Counted from the stretch's first letter, positions 1-11,822 are shown. The stretch is DNA of 64,000 nucleotides from Strigops habroptila (GCF_004027225.2 NC_046358.1:69211028-69275027); one strand, 5' to 3'. Made by a program: numbers and translations. The notes: generated by a model from the sequence alone, not told the origin.

Positions 1-798
1 ATCGGGGCAGAGGGAGGGAAGGTCCCTTCTGTGGAAAGGCAAAAGAAGGAGCCAGACACTGGGGGGCTGATGGGCAGGAACAAGTCCCTACAGCCCAGTG
101 GCCCCTGACACATGGCAGGAGAGCTCAGACCCAGGTGTGGAGCTGTGGCAAAGTGGCTCCTGTGTCATCTTGTCACTGTGGCTGGGGGGATGTTCTTGTC
201 TCCACAGTGTGAGAAGCATGTGGCCTCTGGGTCAGTCCAGCTGCACATCTGGTTCTCTGCTGTGACCCTCAAGCCACCATGGGGTGAAGCCACCGTGTCT
301 TTGCTCTGTACAAGGTGACAGCCACAGTCTGCTTCAGCACAACCATGGCTGGACCAAGACTTGGCCTTCCAAATACCTTGTCTGATATCTACCCATGGGA
401 GATGGGCTGTAGAAGTCCCTGAGTGTCTCTGATGAGAGGGCTGGATGACCCTTCTGCTGAAAGCTCGGTGCTTTCAGCACCTTTCTTATTTTGCCTGCTA
501 GTGACTTCCCTTTCCAAAGGAGCTCAGGGACCAGGGAGCCGAGGCTGTGGAGCATGCAGAGCCCAGCAGCACCATCCTTGACACCGGGGTAGGACAGAGA
601 CTGGCTTTTTACACCTTGTGGAGTCAGCTGGGAGCAAGACTGGGGGGAGCAAGTCAGCTGGGGGGAGCTGGCTGGGACCCCACAAAACATGTCCCCAGCC
701 AGGCAGTGGTTAAGCTTTCATCCATGGGGGAGAGGGAGAGCAGAGAGGTGGAACATGAGGTGGTCAGTGAGATCCAGGAGCTTTCGAGCGAGGTGGAC
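1..798 (-). other. Probable PRR35 3' UTR / downstream flank
   Basis: This sequence follows the PRR35 stop on the minus strand. I see no AATAAA or ATTAAA on that strand inside the window, so the poly(A) site is either non-canonical or lies left of position 1. No repeat or other coding sequence is recognised. Confidence 0.45.
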
Positions 799-1729
799 TT
801 AGGGGTCGGCATGCAGAGGGCTGTGGACACAGCCTGCGTCTGTCTCACTGGGAAGGCTGCAGGACAGGGAGCGCTGCATGGCCCGGCAGCCCAGTGGCAT
901 GTCCTCGGCGGGGACCAGGAGCTGAGGGCCTTGGCTGGCGCTGGACCTGCCATCAGAGCACAGGAGGACACTGGAGTCGGCCTCACACTTGGTGGTACGG
1001 CTGTAGTAGGGCTCCATCACACTCCGGAGCTCCAGGGGCATGGTGAGGGGTAGGACCTCAGCCTTGATGACAGCCCCCAGGTGGGCTTCCGAGGAGGATG
1101 CTCGCAGGCTCTCGGAGTGGCTCATCTTGATCAGCAGGTCGATGGTTTTGTTCTCAGCCTCGAGGAGGCAGTTTGGCAGCTCCCCCCCGTCTCCAGCCTC
1201 CCCGGGGGCTGTACATTTGAGGGCCCCTTGGTCTTTGCCGTGGAGCTTCTCACTTCCCAAGCTCATGTTGCAGGGCTCCTTCTTGGCCTGCTGGACCTTC
1301 TCCAGACCTTCCGAGGATCTCTTCACTGAGAGGTCCAGAGGTCCCTCATGGGGTTTGGTGGCTTTCTCCAGTGCCTGGTGGATGTGGTAGAGCTCCCTTC
1401 GGATTTTGACCAGCTGGTCCCTCAGCTCCTTTTGCCCAGGGGTGTCCTCCTTTGCCAGATCAGAGAGCTTCTTCTCCACCTCTTGGTACTCCTCTAAGGT
1501 TTTGGACAGGTCCCCTATAAGCACGTTTGTGGCCTCAGAGTCTGTCATGGTGGCAGAAGTCTCTTGGGGTCTGCTCTGCTTGCAGGGGCCTTGGTCCAGG
1601 CCAGCACCCACAGAGGGAAGAACTTCAGTGTTGTTGCCCCTCTCTAGTTCCTCAGGTTGGCCTGCAAGGACCTCCATGTGCCAGTGGTCCAGGGCTTTGG
1701 GGATGTGGCCAGGGTTGGCCCTTGAACCA
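799..1729 (-). CDS. PRR35: PRR35 terminal coding exon (coiled-coil-like region and CtBP motif)
   Basis: The acceptor is ttcttctctgcag at 1730-1742. The exon opens with one base that completes the AG|T serine codon, runs 310 codons and stops at TAA (799-801). It encodes a charged helical stretch with heptad-like Leu/Val spacing (protein residues about 609-664), then GPLDLSVK (PLDLS at 669-673), the canonical CtBP-binding consensus. The C-terminal 170 residues are polar and otherwise featureless. The opposite strand and other frames also hold long open frames here; they show no protein character and are shadows. Confidence 0.88.
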
Positions 1730-4359
1730 CTGCAGAGAAGAAATGGATACAATCACTACGGAAAGAGATAGGAAAATCCTTCGGTGTATGTGCAGGGCCA
1801 GCATTGCCAGCTTCAGTCAGGGCTCCTCCACTGCCTGCTGAGGCCCTTCCAGGAAGGGCTTTGGTCTGAGCATTCAGAGCCCTGGCTGGACCTGCTCCTG
1901 GCATTGTTCTCCCAGGAACCTCCCACAGACCCTGACACAGGCTATTTCATGACACCCCCCAACAAAGGGAGAGACCAGCGTGGGGAGATGGTGCTGATAA
2001 GTGACCCCAGCTCAGCTGGCCAATCCTGGGTTCTCCTTCTTCTTGGACCACTGGAGAACAGTGACGGAAATGACCATCCTACAGTCCTGAAAGCCCAATT
2101 GGAGAGGATGTCTCCAGCCAACCTGAGAGCAGGGAAGAGGCAGGTGGAGATAGAAAACCATGGAGAGCTTCTCCTAAGAAAGCTCCTCCAGGTGCCAGAA
2201 GCCAAACCCAAAAGGTTTTACAGTGACATTTTCTTGGAGCCACAGCTGGATGTGCACAACCAGGGGAGGAACTGAAACTGTTCAAAGGAGCTGTGCACGT
2301 TTCTAGCCCCAGGTAAAAGGAAATGTTTGGAAACGTGACCCTCCCTCTGGGCTTTCGAACCAGAAGGTAAATCAAAGGAATGCAAATGCCTGCTTTTAAA
2401 AATAGGCAATGACTGTTCCAGGAACCCTAGGATAGCTGGAGATCCAAGAGGAGGTTCCCTGGTTCCTGGAGAGCACAAGTCCACACCACACTGGCACCAC
2501 ACCACTGCTGGCTCCATATGAAACAGGGGACAGCGAAGGACAGCAAGTGGTGGCATCACCCAGATCCCTTGGTCCTGAAGGGTGGAAAGCCTTGCTCAGG
2601 TGTGGTATGGACCCACCAGCCTGGAGTGTGCTCGGCCCTTGGAGACTCCTCTCATGGTTTAGAGCCAAGTGGGGCGCAATCAGTAATATGATAGGGTATG
2701 AAGATGATGTGAGGAAGAGTCAGAGAGATCACAGGCACCTTACCTGCTCTGGTAGCTGAGTTTTCCAGGCATCAGCCTTTCGGGTCCTATCAAATCCAGC
2801 CCATTGGCAGAGAACTTCCTCTTCAGGGAGTTGCCTGGAGGGCTGTTGGTCTCTAGACAGGTCACCATCGGTAGCTCTGTCTTCCGGACACTGCTGGGGG
2901 CGAAAGCACCATCCTTCATCCCCACTGTGTTTTGGTAGATGTCAGTAGATGGCTTTTTGCATAGGTTGCTGAGGCCCAGTGCAGGGCTGCTCTCCTTCTC
3001 CTGGGACAACCATTTCTCCTCTTCCTCCTGCCCCAGCATGGCAGGGTGGCTGAGCTCAGAGGCCAGCTCCTCTCTGACACCTTTGGACCAAGGAAAGCCT
3101 GTCTTCAGAACTGGGACCTTCAGCAGCCCTGATTTGGTTGGCTCACTGGGAGGTTTTGCTTGGGGCGGTGTGGGCATGACAGAGCCCACCAGCTGCTGGG
3201 CTTCTGGCTTGCTGGAGGGCATCTTGCTTTCCGTGGAGACGAAGGTGTGCTCGAAGAGCAAGGGGTAGTAGAAGCGGGGCAGGAAGGCTGAGCGCTCAGG
3301 GCTCTGCAGAGGCTGGAAGTGGGAGGCATGTGGGTGCATCAGCTGGGCCGTGGAGGCCAGGAAGGGCAGCTGAGCCAAGTGTTGGTGTGTTGTAGCACTG
3401 TTGGCCATGGTGGGGCTCAGGTAGGAGAACAGGCTGGGGTTTAATGGGTAGTTAATACCCAGCAGTGAGAGGTTGAGGCCCTGAGGTTCGTGGTAGTCAC
3501 CGTAGGCTGGAGGGGGGTAGCATGGGATGATGTTGCTGTCAGTACAAGTTGGAGAAACCTCAGGTGTGTTCCTCCTTTGCCCATTTGCCACCAGCTTCCA
3601 CTGCTCCATAAGGATCCCGCTGCTGGCCAGGCATTTCTTTGGCGCTTTGCAATGCTTTGGCTTAGCATCTAGGTCTGGGGAGGTCATTTCCCTGCTTTTC
3701 ATGACATGGTTCTTGAGGGAGAAGACATCCGTGATAATGAAGTCGGGCTCCACCTCCTTGCAAGGCTTATCCCTCTTGTTCTTGAAACCCAAGACCAAAG
3801 CATTCACTTCTGGTTCAGTTGGGTCACCTTGGCAACCTGCCTCCTCAGTTTTCTCCTTCTTTTCCCCCATCTCCCTCAACAGGCCAGCAACATCATCCTC
3901 CTCCTCTTGGAACTGGCCACCTTCTTCACCAGCCCCCTCACCAGCAGGCAGGATGTCCACCGCTGACATCGGCTTGTCCTTGTGGCTGTCTCTGATGTTC
4001 TGCTTGGCCCTCACCGACCCTGCTGACGTGGCTGAGGAGTCACAGGTCTCCTGCTCGTCCCGCTGCCCGCGCAGGCAGGAGGTCTCCGTTGCGTGCAGCA
4101 GCCGCAGCTCTGGGTGCAGCAGGTTGCCCTTCTTGTAGGGCCATTCAGACTCAATAAGGAGGGAGAGGGAGTTCTTGCACAGGCTGTACTTCATGTGGTT
4201 GTAGAGGTGGGACTTCTCCATGCAGGTGAAGGGGCACTGGAAGCATTTGTAGTTGTACGGCTTGCCCCATGGCCTCGGGATGTAGTGAGGCTTTTTCGGC
4301 TTCCTCTCCTTGTGCTTGTAGACCGAGGTCAACTTGCAGCCCACGTCGTCCTTGGACAT
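799..4359 (-). CDS. PRR35: PRR35 (ZNF750-like C2HC zinc-finger / proline-rich protein), two coding exons
   Basis: The coding exons are 2744-4359 and 799-1729, predicting 848 residues. Residues 17-34 are a basic segment rich in Lys and Pro, followed by one atypical C2HC zinc finger (Cys39, Cys42, His55, Cys61; spacing C-x2-C-x12-H-x5-C). This is the hallmark shared by ZNF750 and PRR35. A long low-complexity, Pro/Ser-rich middle follows, then a helical Glu/Lys/Leu-rich stretch (about 609-664) and a PLDLS motif (669-673) of the type that binds the corepressor CtBP. ZNF750 is a nuclear regulator of epidermal differentiation; PRR35 is little studied, so a nuclear regulatory role is inferred. I choose PRR35 over ZNF750 because CAPN15 is the upstream neighbour, as in human 16p13.3. 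The split codon (AG|T, Ser539) joins in frame. The protein is longer than the roughly 570 residues I recall for human. Confidence 0.9.
1730..2743 (-). other. PRR35: PRR35 intron between the coding exons
   Basis: This is a 1014-bp GT-AG intron (donor gtaagg, acceptor ctctgcag). No CR1 or simple repeat is seen inside it. It interrupts a codon after its second base. Confidence 0.85.
2744..4359 (-). CDS. PRR35: PRR35 first coding exon (start codon, zinc finger, Pro/Ser-rich region)
   Basis: The ATG (4357-4359) lies in a strong Kozak context (caccaccATG) and begins MSKDD. The same frame stays open to 4596 upstream, but a good acceptor with a pyrimidine tract (cccctctgttcccaccag) sits at 4385-4386. 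That leaves a 25-nt 5' UTR segment (4360-4384) on this exon, so MSKDD is preferred. The exon encodes 538 codons plus two bases and ends at a clear donor (AG|gtaagg, donor bases 2738-2743). The zinc finger lies within the first 65 residues. The remainder is rich in Pro, Ser and Gln, with an acidic Glu run near residues 175-200. Confidence 0.92.
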
Positions 4360-4384
4360 GGTGGTGGGTGCCTGGAGATGGCTC

Positions 4385-4386
4385 CT
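4385..4386 (-). promoter_or_regulatory. Candidate splice acceptor upstream of the PRR35 start
   Basis: On the minus strand the sequence reads cccctctgttcccaccag|GAGCC, a near-ideal acceptor 25 nt upstream of the ATG. It implies at least one noncoding 5' exon farther right, and so a promoter that is not next to the start codon. Confidence 0.6.
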
Positions 4387-4986
4387 GGTGGGAACAGAGG
4401 GGCACAGCACGTCGATCTTCCCACACCTCTCTGGGAACCACTGTGTGCTCTGGAAGAAGGACAGTGTGGAGCTGTGAGATGTGCCTGGAGCTCCGTGGGC
4501 ACCTCCTGGCCCCACGGAGTGGAGCTGCTGGCACCTTGGTCTGGAGCTTCTGTGGTTGGGATTTAAACCCAGGCCAGTGGTGGAATTTTTGCCCAAACCC
4601 CATTGCTGAGCCCATTATTTACCCCCTTCTGTCAAATCACCCCAAGGGAAAGGAAAACAAACACTATTAAAGGCGTTGAAGCTAAACCTCCTCGAGCTGA
4701 CACTGAAGCACCCAGGGACCTGCCCCAGCCGAGAGACCACTTCCCTGCTGAGGATAGGGAACTACAGAGAAACCCACCAGCAGCCCTGGACACTGCGTTG
4801 GGCACCGACCTCTGCAGCTTTGGCATCCGCTGGGGTGCTGCAGTGCTGGAACCAACAAAGATGTTCCACAGCTCAGCCACCAAAGGTGGTGCAGAGCTGG
4901 GCTCAATGAGGATGCCTGAAACCCTCAATGTGCAGTCGTGGTGCAAAGAGGACAGTCAGATGGACAGACTGGGTGGGGAGAGGCTG

Positions 4987-5007
4987 CTGACTGACTGACT
5001 GACTGCC
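4987..5007. repeat. (CTGA)n short microsatellite
   Basis: Five consecutive CTGA-type tetramers, read directly. Confidence 0.7.
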
Positions 5008-7234
5008 TTTAACCTGGTATTGATGCTGGAAGGGCAGTCCTGCCTTCCTGGCAGCACAGGGCTGGCCCTGTCTTGTGGTAGGACAGGGATAATCCAGCCT
5101 GGAAATCCATTCTGGGATAAAACATCCCTCTCAATTCCAGGTTCCCAATTCCAATTTCAGTCTTCCCCAGGACTGAAATGTCTGGAGTATGGCCCTCTGA
5201 CAGTGTTGGTCCTTGTATGCTTCCCGCTGCAGCCTCCCTGGGGCACTGGGTTGTGCTGGTCTTGGCAGCCCACTGGAGCAGGCAGGGGAACACGGCACCC
5301 CAGCTCCTCGCCTCCCAGAGCAGCCAAGTCTGTGTAGGATCCACACTCATAGAACTGGGCTTCTCCACAGATAGCCAAGCAGCATCTCCTGGAGTCACAG
5401 AGCACCGACACGGATGCACACGCCTGCGTCACCCCTCCAGAAGCCGCTCTGCCCTGGAGGGACCTGCCGGCTTCTTCCCCATTAGAACAAAACCTGCATT
5501 CCTCCTGGGGAGGGCAGCGGATTTGAAGGCTCATTCTGTGTGATGGGGCTCATTTCTCACAGACTAAATCCTTCCCCCATGTGGCAGGTCCCAGGGCAGA
5601 GCTCTACCGCAGGAGACCCTGCAGCCAGGCTGCAGCCAGGAAGTAGAAGAGAGCAGTAACATCTCCATCTCCAGGTGGATCCATTTGACTTCCCAGCTTT
5701 TGGGGAGAAGGAGACAAACCGTGCAGGATGAGAAGGGCACATACTGGGACACTCTGTGGCTTTGGGCACCAGGACCAGGAGCTGCCCAGGGATGGCTCCA
5801 GGCAGTGGCTCAAGGACCTGACAATGGTCATTGCTCCCCACCAGAGTGGAGTGTGCCCAGCCCAGCCATAGCCTGCATCCTGACGCATGTAACCTGGGAG
5901 GCACATGCAGCTCCCAGCAGGGACAGGCACAGCAGGGCTGAAAAGCTGGGATCAGAGTGGGACGGGCAGAGAAGGGACTGTTGCCATGCAGCCCCGTGAT
6001 GCTCCCCACTTCCCAAGGCTGGGTGCATGCCTGCTGTAGGCAGCTCCCTGCCATGACCCCATGTCCTTGGGGCTGGCTACAGCCCGATAGCCCCAGATTT
6101 TCTCCCCTGAGCATCCCACTCTGGGTACACATGGATGCTCTGGCCACAGCCTGGAATACCATGTGCCCTGAAGGAGCAGTAGCCCTGGAGACAGTCCCAC
6201 CAGCCCCATGCCCAGGAGGTGGCTGTGCTGGGCTGAAGGATGCTCCATGCTCTGCTACCCACCCTCCTCGCCACTAGCGCCAAGGAGCATCACCTTCCTC
6301 TGGGAGCGTGGTGAGAGCATTTGTGCAGCGGGAGAGGGAATTACCTGTATAGGACCTTTTTCACTTTCTTCCTGAGGTCTTGTTTGTCATCAAACAGCAG
6401 AGACCATCTCCTGCCTGCGATGGAGACAGGGAACAAGCTGTGCTGTGGCTTCCCCAGTGCAGCACAGGAGCCTGCAGGGCAGGCTGAGCTGCAGGCAGGG
6501 TTTGGGGACAGCCCCCTACATGCCCACATGTCACTTGAACTGGAATCTGACCCTGCTGCTAAGATCTGGTCTTGCAGAAAATAGTCAAAAACATCCCCTT
6601 GTAATGAACCCGTGCCCCCCGGGATGCTGCAGGAGCTCCAGGGATTCAGACCTGACCTGCACCAGCCAGGGCTAATCTCTCCCTTGGCTTGGGGCCTCCT
6701 GCCTGCAGGTTCTCCCCAGTGAGTGACAGCCTGCCTGGAGGGACATGCTTGTCCTTGAGCCCTCAGACACTTCTGCATGCATCAGGCCTGTGAGCCGGGA
6801 GCACTCTGCACACACGCTGCAGTGCTCAGGGCAGCAGAAGGGATGCAGTGGGATGGGATCCCTGTGAGCATCGCTCCCTAGCTCCAGCCACTGAGCCCGG
6901 GGTGCCCCGAGCATCCTGCCCTGTGCTCTGGTCTCCTGCCCCACCTCTCCTTCCTGCTAAAGGACAAGAAACAAATTGGGGCTGAGCCGGGAGCTGGGCG
7001 CCTTGGCCCCGCTGCGATGCATGGCACCTGTTTGCAGGTCAGTTGAACAAACATCATTTGCTGTTTATATGCCAGAGGCAGATTAAATCTTTGCTGGGAG
7101 ACTGGAACTGGTTGTTCCGTTCCTGCACACCTGATCCTCCTCCTCCAGGGCCGCTGCGAAAGGTGTTTGTTCCCCTCCTGTGCCCAATGGTACCATTGAG
7201 ATGTCCCACGTGGGGAGAGGCAGCTTGGCTGCTT

Positions 7235-7540
7235 CACAGAATCATAGGATCAACCAGGTTGGAAAAGACCTCTAAGATCATCAAGTCCAACCATTCCCCA
7301 GCACTGCCAAGGCCACCACTAAACCATGTCACTAAGGGCCTTCTCTACACAGTTTGTGAACACTTCCAGGGACGGTGACTCCACCACTGCCCTGGGCAGC
7401 CTGTTCCAATGCCTGACCACCGTCTGGGGAAGAAACTGTTCCTAATATCCAGTCTAAACCTCCCCTGGTGCAGCTTGAGGCTGTTTCCTCTTGTCCTATC
7501 ACTTGGCACTTGGGAGAAGAGACCGACCCCCACATCCCTA
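7235..7540 (-). mobile_element. CR1 LINE 3' fragment (subfamily with 'aagtccaaccatt')
   Basis: It begins with the inverted CR1 tail (cacagaatcataggat) and the 'ggttggaaaagacct' block, and continues about 300 bp of 3' UTR-type sequence. It is 5'-truncated with no ORF2 coding. It resembles the copy at 51505-51990 more than the other copies, so it belongs to a separate subfamily. Confidence 0.9.
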
Positions 7541-8076
7541 ACGCTGCAGAAAGGAACAGAAAGGAAGGAGAATAGGAAAAAGCAAAGAAAAGGAAAGGGA
7601 GCGAGTGCGAAGCGTGAGCCAGGCAAGCTGTGTCGGAGCGGAGGCACCCCCAGAGCCGGGAGCCAGGCGCTGCGGCTCCTGGTTGCTGAGCAGTTCCCGC
7701 ACCAGCAGATCTTCGTGGTCTGCTGAGTCTCTCTCTGCCACAACACATTATTTCCAGTGGGCTGTCAGCCACGGCGGTGGGGCCGTGCCCGCGGGCAGCG
7801 CGTGCCAGGGACACAGCACCTGTGCCTGGGAATTGCAGCATCCCTGCTCTCCAACCCGGGAATGCTGCAGGGAGAGGGCATGGTCAGATGGAGAGAGCGG
7901 ACAAGAGGAGAAGAAAGAGAGAGAGAGACAAAGGGAAGGAAGAAGGGAGAGATGCCCAGGAAAGAGATCTGCACTCCCCAGTGCTCCAGTACTTAAATCC
8001 CAGCTCCAGCCGCAGGGATGCAGGGAAGTGCACACAACCAGTGAGGCAACTGAACTGCAACGCATCAAATGTCCAT
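7541..8076. other. Unique segment with a purine-rich tract
   Basis: No gene is seen. About 7895-7950 is almost entirely A/G on the plus strand (gagaaagagagagagac-like). The remainder is moderately CpG-rich (around 7595-7800) but too weak to call an island. Confidence 0.45.
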
Positions 8077-8149
8077 TCATGTCTCTAATAACAGTCAAAA
8101 GCAGATTCCCAGGATGTGTGGAAAGCATCTATGGTGCTGCTTCAGTTTT
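8077..8149 (+). repeat. 73-bp direct repeat, copy A (left flank of a CR1)
   Basis: It matches 8538-8610 with about six mismatches over 73 bp and no gaps. Both copies start tcat, share a core around caaaagcagattcccagg and end cagtttt. It directly abuts the 3' end of the CR1 at 8150. Confidence 0.92.
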
Positions 8150-8537
8150 AGAATCACAGAATCTCAGACTGGTTTGGGCTGGAAGGGACCTTAAGGCTCA
8201 TCCAGTCCCAACCCCCGGCCACGGGCAGGGACACCTTCCACTGGACCAGGTTGCTCCAAGCCCCATCCAACCTGGCCTTGAACACTTCCAGGGATGGGGC
8301 AGCCACAGCTTCTCTGGGCACCTTGTGCCAGCACCTCAGCACCCTCACAGGGAAGAACTTCTGCCTCAGAGCTCATCTCAATCTCCCCTCTGGCAGGTTA
8401 AAGCCATTCCCCCTTGGCCTGTCCCTACAGGCCCTTGTCCAAAGCCCTTCTCCAGCTTTCTTGTAGCCCCTTTAGGCACTGGAAGCTGCTCTAAGGTGTT
8501 CCCAGAGCCTTCTCTTCTCCAGGCTGAACAATCTAGC
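8150..8537 (-). mobile_element. CR1 LINE 3' fragment bounded by 73-bp direct repeats
   Basis: This is a minus-oriented CR1. The inverted tail (agaatcacagaatc) starts at 8150, followed by the 3' UTR block and about 380 bp extending to the 'ggctgaaca' truncation point. It is flanked exactly by the paired repeats 8077-8149 and 8538-8610. Confidence 0.92.
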
Positions 8538-8610
8538 TCATATCTCTAATAATAGTCAAAAGCAGATTCCCAGGATGTACGGCAAGCATCTATGGTGCTG
8601 CTCCAGTTTT
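8538..8610 (+). repeat. 73-bp direct repeat, copy B (right flank of a CR1)
   Basis: This is the second copy of the sequence at 8077-8149, about 92% identical. It begins right after the 5'-truncated end of the CR1. Confidence 0.92.
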
Positions 8611-11600
8611 CCTAACATGATATCCATCACAGCACATCCCTACAGTAGGATGGGTGCCGCTGCATACAGCTCGTGTCAGTTGAAGCTGTGGAGATGTTCA
8701 GCCCCCAAAGCATCCTCCCACCACACCACAGAGCTTCATCCTCCAGCTTCCCGAGCTTGCTGGTCCCCAGTCTTTGGAGGAAGCAGCAACCACAGTCCAT
8801 GTCCACCCTCCCACCACATGGTTCACCATCACACCCCTGCTTCACCCTTTCCTTTCCAGGCTGGAGCTGGACATAGGGCCAAACACTTACAGACCTCTTC
8901 CCCTTCCCTGAGCCTCTTCCTGGTCTGCAGCAGCCGTTTGCAGGAAGGGGCTTGGTCTGGTGGGTTCCTGTGTCAACACCAACCATCCCTGCAGCCCATA
9001 GGTAGGCATGCCTGTGCCCACCGCTGAGGGGAGGAGAGACAAAAACACTCTGAAGTGCAGCAGTCTGGTTCAAAGACAGGTCTCCTGCAGCATGTGTGTC
9101 CATCAGAGCAGCTCTGCCACTGTGAACTTGCCCTGGTCTGCTTTCGCAAACCCCCAAGAGCTTTTCTGTCTGCAACAAAGACCCCATCTCTCAAACTGAT
9201 TTCCTTTCTTTGCTGCTGTCCTCTGAGTCCTCCAGTGCTGCCTGTAGGCTGCCAGGAAGCTGCAATGCTCCCATGGAAATTGGCTGCCCTCAACCTTTCC
9301 CAGATGGCTGTAGGACATGGCATGGAGGAAGGGGCTCAAGAAAGGCGCTGAAGTTCTCCACTCAGTGGTGCTGGGATGAACCTCCTGCCTCACACCTTGT
9401 CCTGCCACAGAGAGCTCCTCTGGTCTCTTATGAGCTGGTCCTACCCTGCATGGGTGGGAATTCATTTTCAGTCTCCTGCACACGCAGCACCAACTGCAGG
9501 GACAACTCTTCCCTGTACCTATGTCCATCCAGCTACTTCCTTCTGGACTGTCAAGGTTGCTTTGGGGCTCCGCATCACACCAGGCTGTGTGGTCCTGGCC
9601 TTGCCATCGCAGGGAGCGCACTGCCCCCATGACCCAGCTAGCCAGGATGGTCCAGTGGGGAGCAGGAGGAGGGTGCCTTTTCCATGGGATCTCACACAAA
9701 GCCATCCCTTTCCTGCAATTACCCGGACTTTTCCATTCTGGTGCTTCCCATGGCGTTTATCCCTGCTGAAACAGGCAGAGAGGCATCGCAGGGAGCCGCT
9801 GATCAATGCAAACCACTTTCCCACTTTACATGCTTTGCCGCAGGGGCCGCTCGGCTATTAGCAGCTATCGGGTCCCTTTTTGATTTCATAGCCTGGAGTG
9901 CTGTGATTTGAGCTTTTAAGCGTTTATGGGAGGCTGGGATGAGGGCAATTGGCCACGGCAAAGCAGCAGGCACTGGGCAAGGGGAGGGAGGTCTGGCTGG
10001 TGGATCTGGGAGCTCTCCTGAACCTCACCCCACAGCACAGCACTGTGCTGAACCGCTCTTGTAAAGTGACTGTGTGAGGCCACCCAGCTCCCTCTGCCTC
10101 TGGGCGTCTCTACATCAGTGGCTTTGAAGCTATTCCCACCTCAAGATGTGCCTTCCTCTGGTTCAGTCTCAATAGTTGCACCAAAACCTGTTCTCCCAGA
10201 GCCACGTAATATCTCCAGAAAGGCCTGGGGCTTCCCATCTGCCCCACACTGCCAATCCTTCCACCTCTGCACACCCAGCACCCACAGTTCAGCATGGCTC
10301 AGCTGCTCAGGGGGTTCTTCATCACAAGTTGCATGTCTCCATGTGTGGGGTCACCAAACCACGTGCTTTACATCCCGGGGGCAAGACTAAGTTAGAGTCA
10401 TGATCTACAAATCTGATAGCATTTGGATTCCCATCCTTAAGTTTTCCGGCATTTGGAATGGTGTTTCAGTTTGGGAAAGCTTACATTCCCTTCACAGAGA
10501 GCTTTCGGTGAGGGCCACCTGCAGACCCAAAGCCACTCTGTAGCCCTTTCCAAACACCAGTCCAGAAGTGAGGTGGCTCCATCTTCATGAGCACTGCTGC
10601 CTTTCGAAGTGCAGTGCTGCCTGGGATCCCTGCCCAGCCTTGGGGTGTCCTTCAGGCCACATGCTGAACTCACTCGTGCTGGACCCAGAGCACCTTCATG
10701 CGTACAAGTCTTCCCTAATTTTGGGTCAAAATCTTCACCCTTTTGTGCACTTGTTCAAGAGGTGTCTCTGACCTCTTCTGAGTTCCTCTGCCTCCAGCCT
10801 CCACCCCCAGAAAGCAGCTCTCTGTCCCTGAATCCCAGTTAGCCTGAAGACTCCCTGGGGCAACTCCAGCATCCTATGAGGAGCACGCATGGTGGCAAGC
10901 ATTCAACCAAGTGTCAATGGGTTGGAGTCATTGTCTTCTGCCTGTGACACACACAGCACAACTCACAGGCTCCTTGAGAGATGAGATCAGGCCTTCACAG
11001 CCTCCAGGCTACTCTCCAGAGACACCAGGGTCTTCCACTGCAGAAGACTTTCCTCCCACATCCTTTCCTGCCGCAAGCCCTTCAGGGGCAGAGGCAGGTC
11101 CTGGTGAGGAAATGTAAGACTGTCTCTCCACATTATACCAACCACCCGCACAAGCTCGTGCCTAGGCTTCACTACAGGAATTTCCTATGTCTTCCTCCAC
11201 CTCCATTTCTACCTGCTAATGGAGCCCCAGTAGACCAGAGGCTCGCAGCCTTGGCATCGGTGGCTCACAGGCAAACAGACCTCTATATCTGTGAAGACAA
11301 CGTCAATCTCCAAATGAAATGTGCATCTGGATAGAGGAGAAAGTGGCTGTGTGCAAGCCAGGAGGGTCAGCAGCATGGCTGGCACCCAAAGGTATGCAGA
11401 GGAGATGGTGTCCAAGGCTGGCATGGTGAGCAGGGGAAGAGAAGGAACTTCTGGACACAACTGGAGAGGCTTAAGAAGTGCATGCAGTTGGAATAGGAAG
11501 GCATGGCCCAGCTCTCCCACATGATAAAGTCTGTGCCATGCCTATAATGTGCAGGGTTCCTGGAAGTCCAAAGTGTCATCTTTCCTGTTCCAGGAGCTGG

Positions 11601-11822
11601 AAGGTGCTTGGTGGTTTCACCTTCATGCTGGACATGATATGCTGCACATGAAAAGTTTCCATACCCTCTTCTAGTTTCCTTGACCTCTGAAGTTTCTTCC
11701 CATCCTTCAGAGGTTTCTCCTGCTCTTGCTGGTCTGACAGCCCAGAATGGCATCTCACTGTCTGTGGCCACCTGCCCTGGGAGATCCAGGGATGGGAGAT
11801 CCTGGGACATCGGGATGGGGCA
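8611..11822. other. Repeat-poor noncoding stretch
   Basis: No gene or CR1 is recognised. About 9755-9935 is an AT-richer island inside GC-richer DNA and is discussed as a candidate conserved noncoding element. The rest looks like unique intergenic DNA. Confidence 0.45.

Larger units (their letters stand above)
4385..7234. other. Noncoding sequence upstream of PRR35
   Basis: This GC-rich unique DNA lies between the PRR35 first coding exon and the first CR1 copy. Open frames here are short and carry no recognisable domain. A short CTGA run lies at 4987-5007. I see nothing else that can be named. Confidence 0.5.

Noticed and set aside
3527-4138. 203-codon plus-strand frame opposite PRR35
   Set aside because: It is the antisense shadow of the PRR35 zinc-finger exon.
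7605-8549. 314-codon plus-strand open frame
   Set aside because: Much of it is translated from the antisense strand of a CR1 fragment and one 73-bp repeat; it shows no protein family features.
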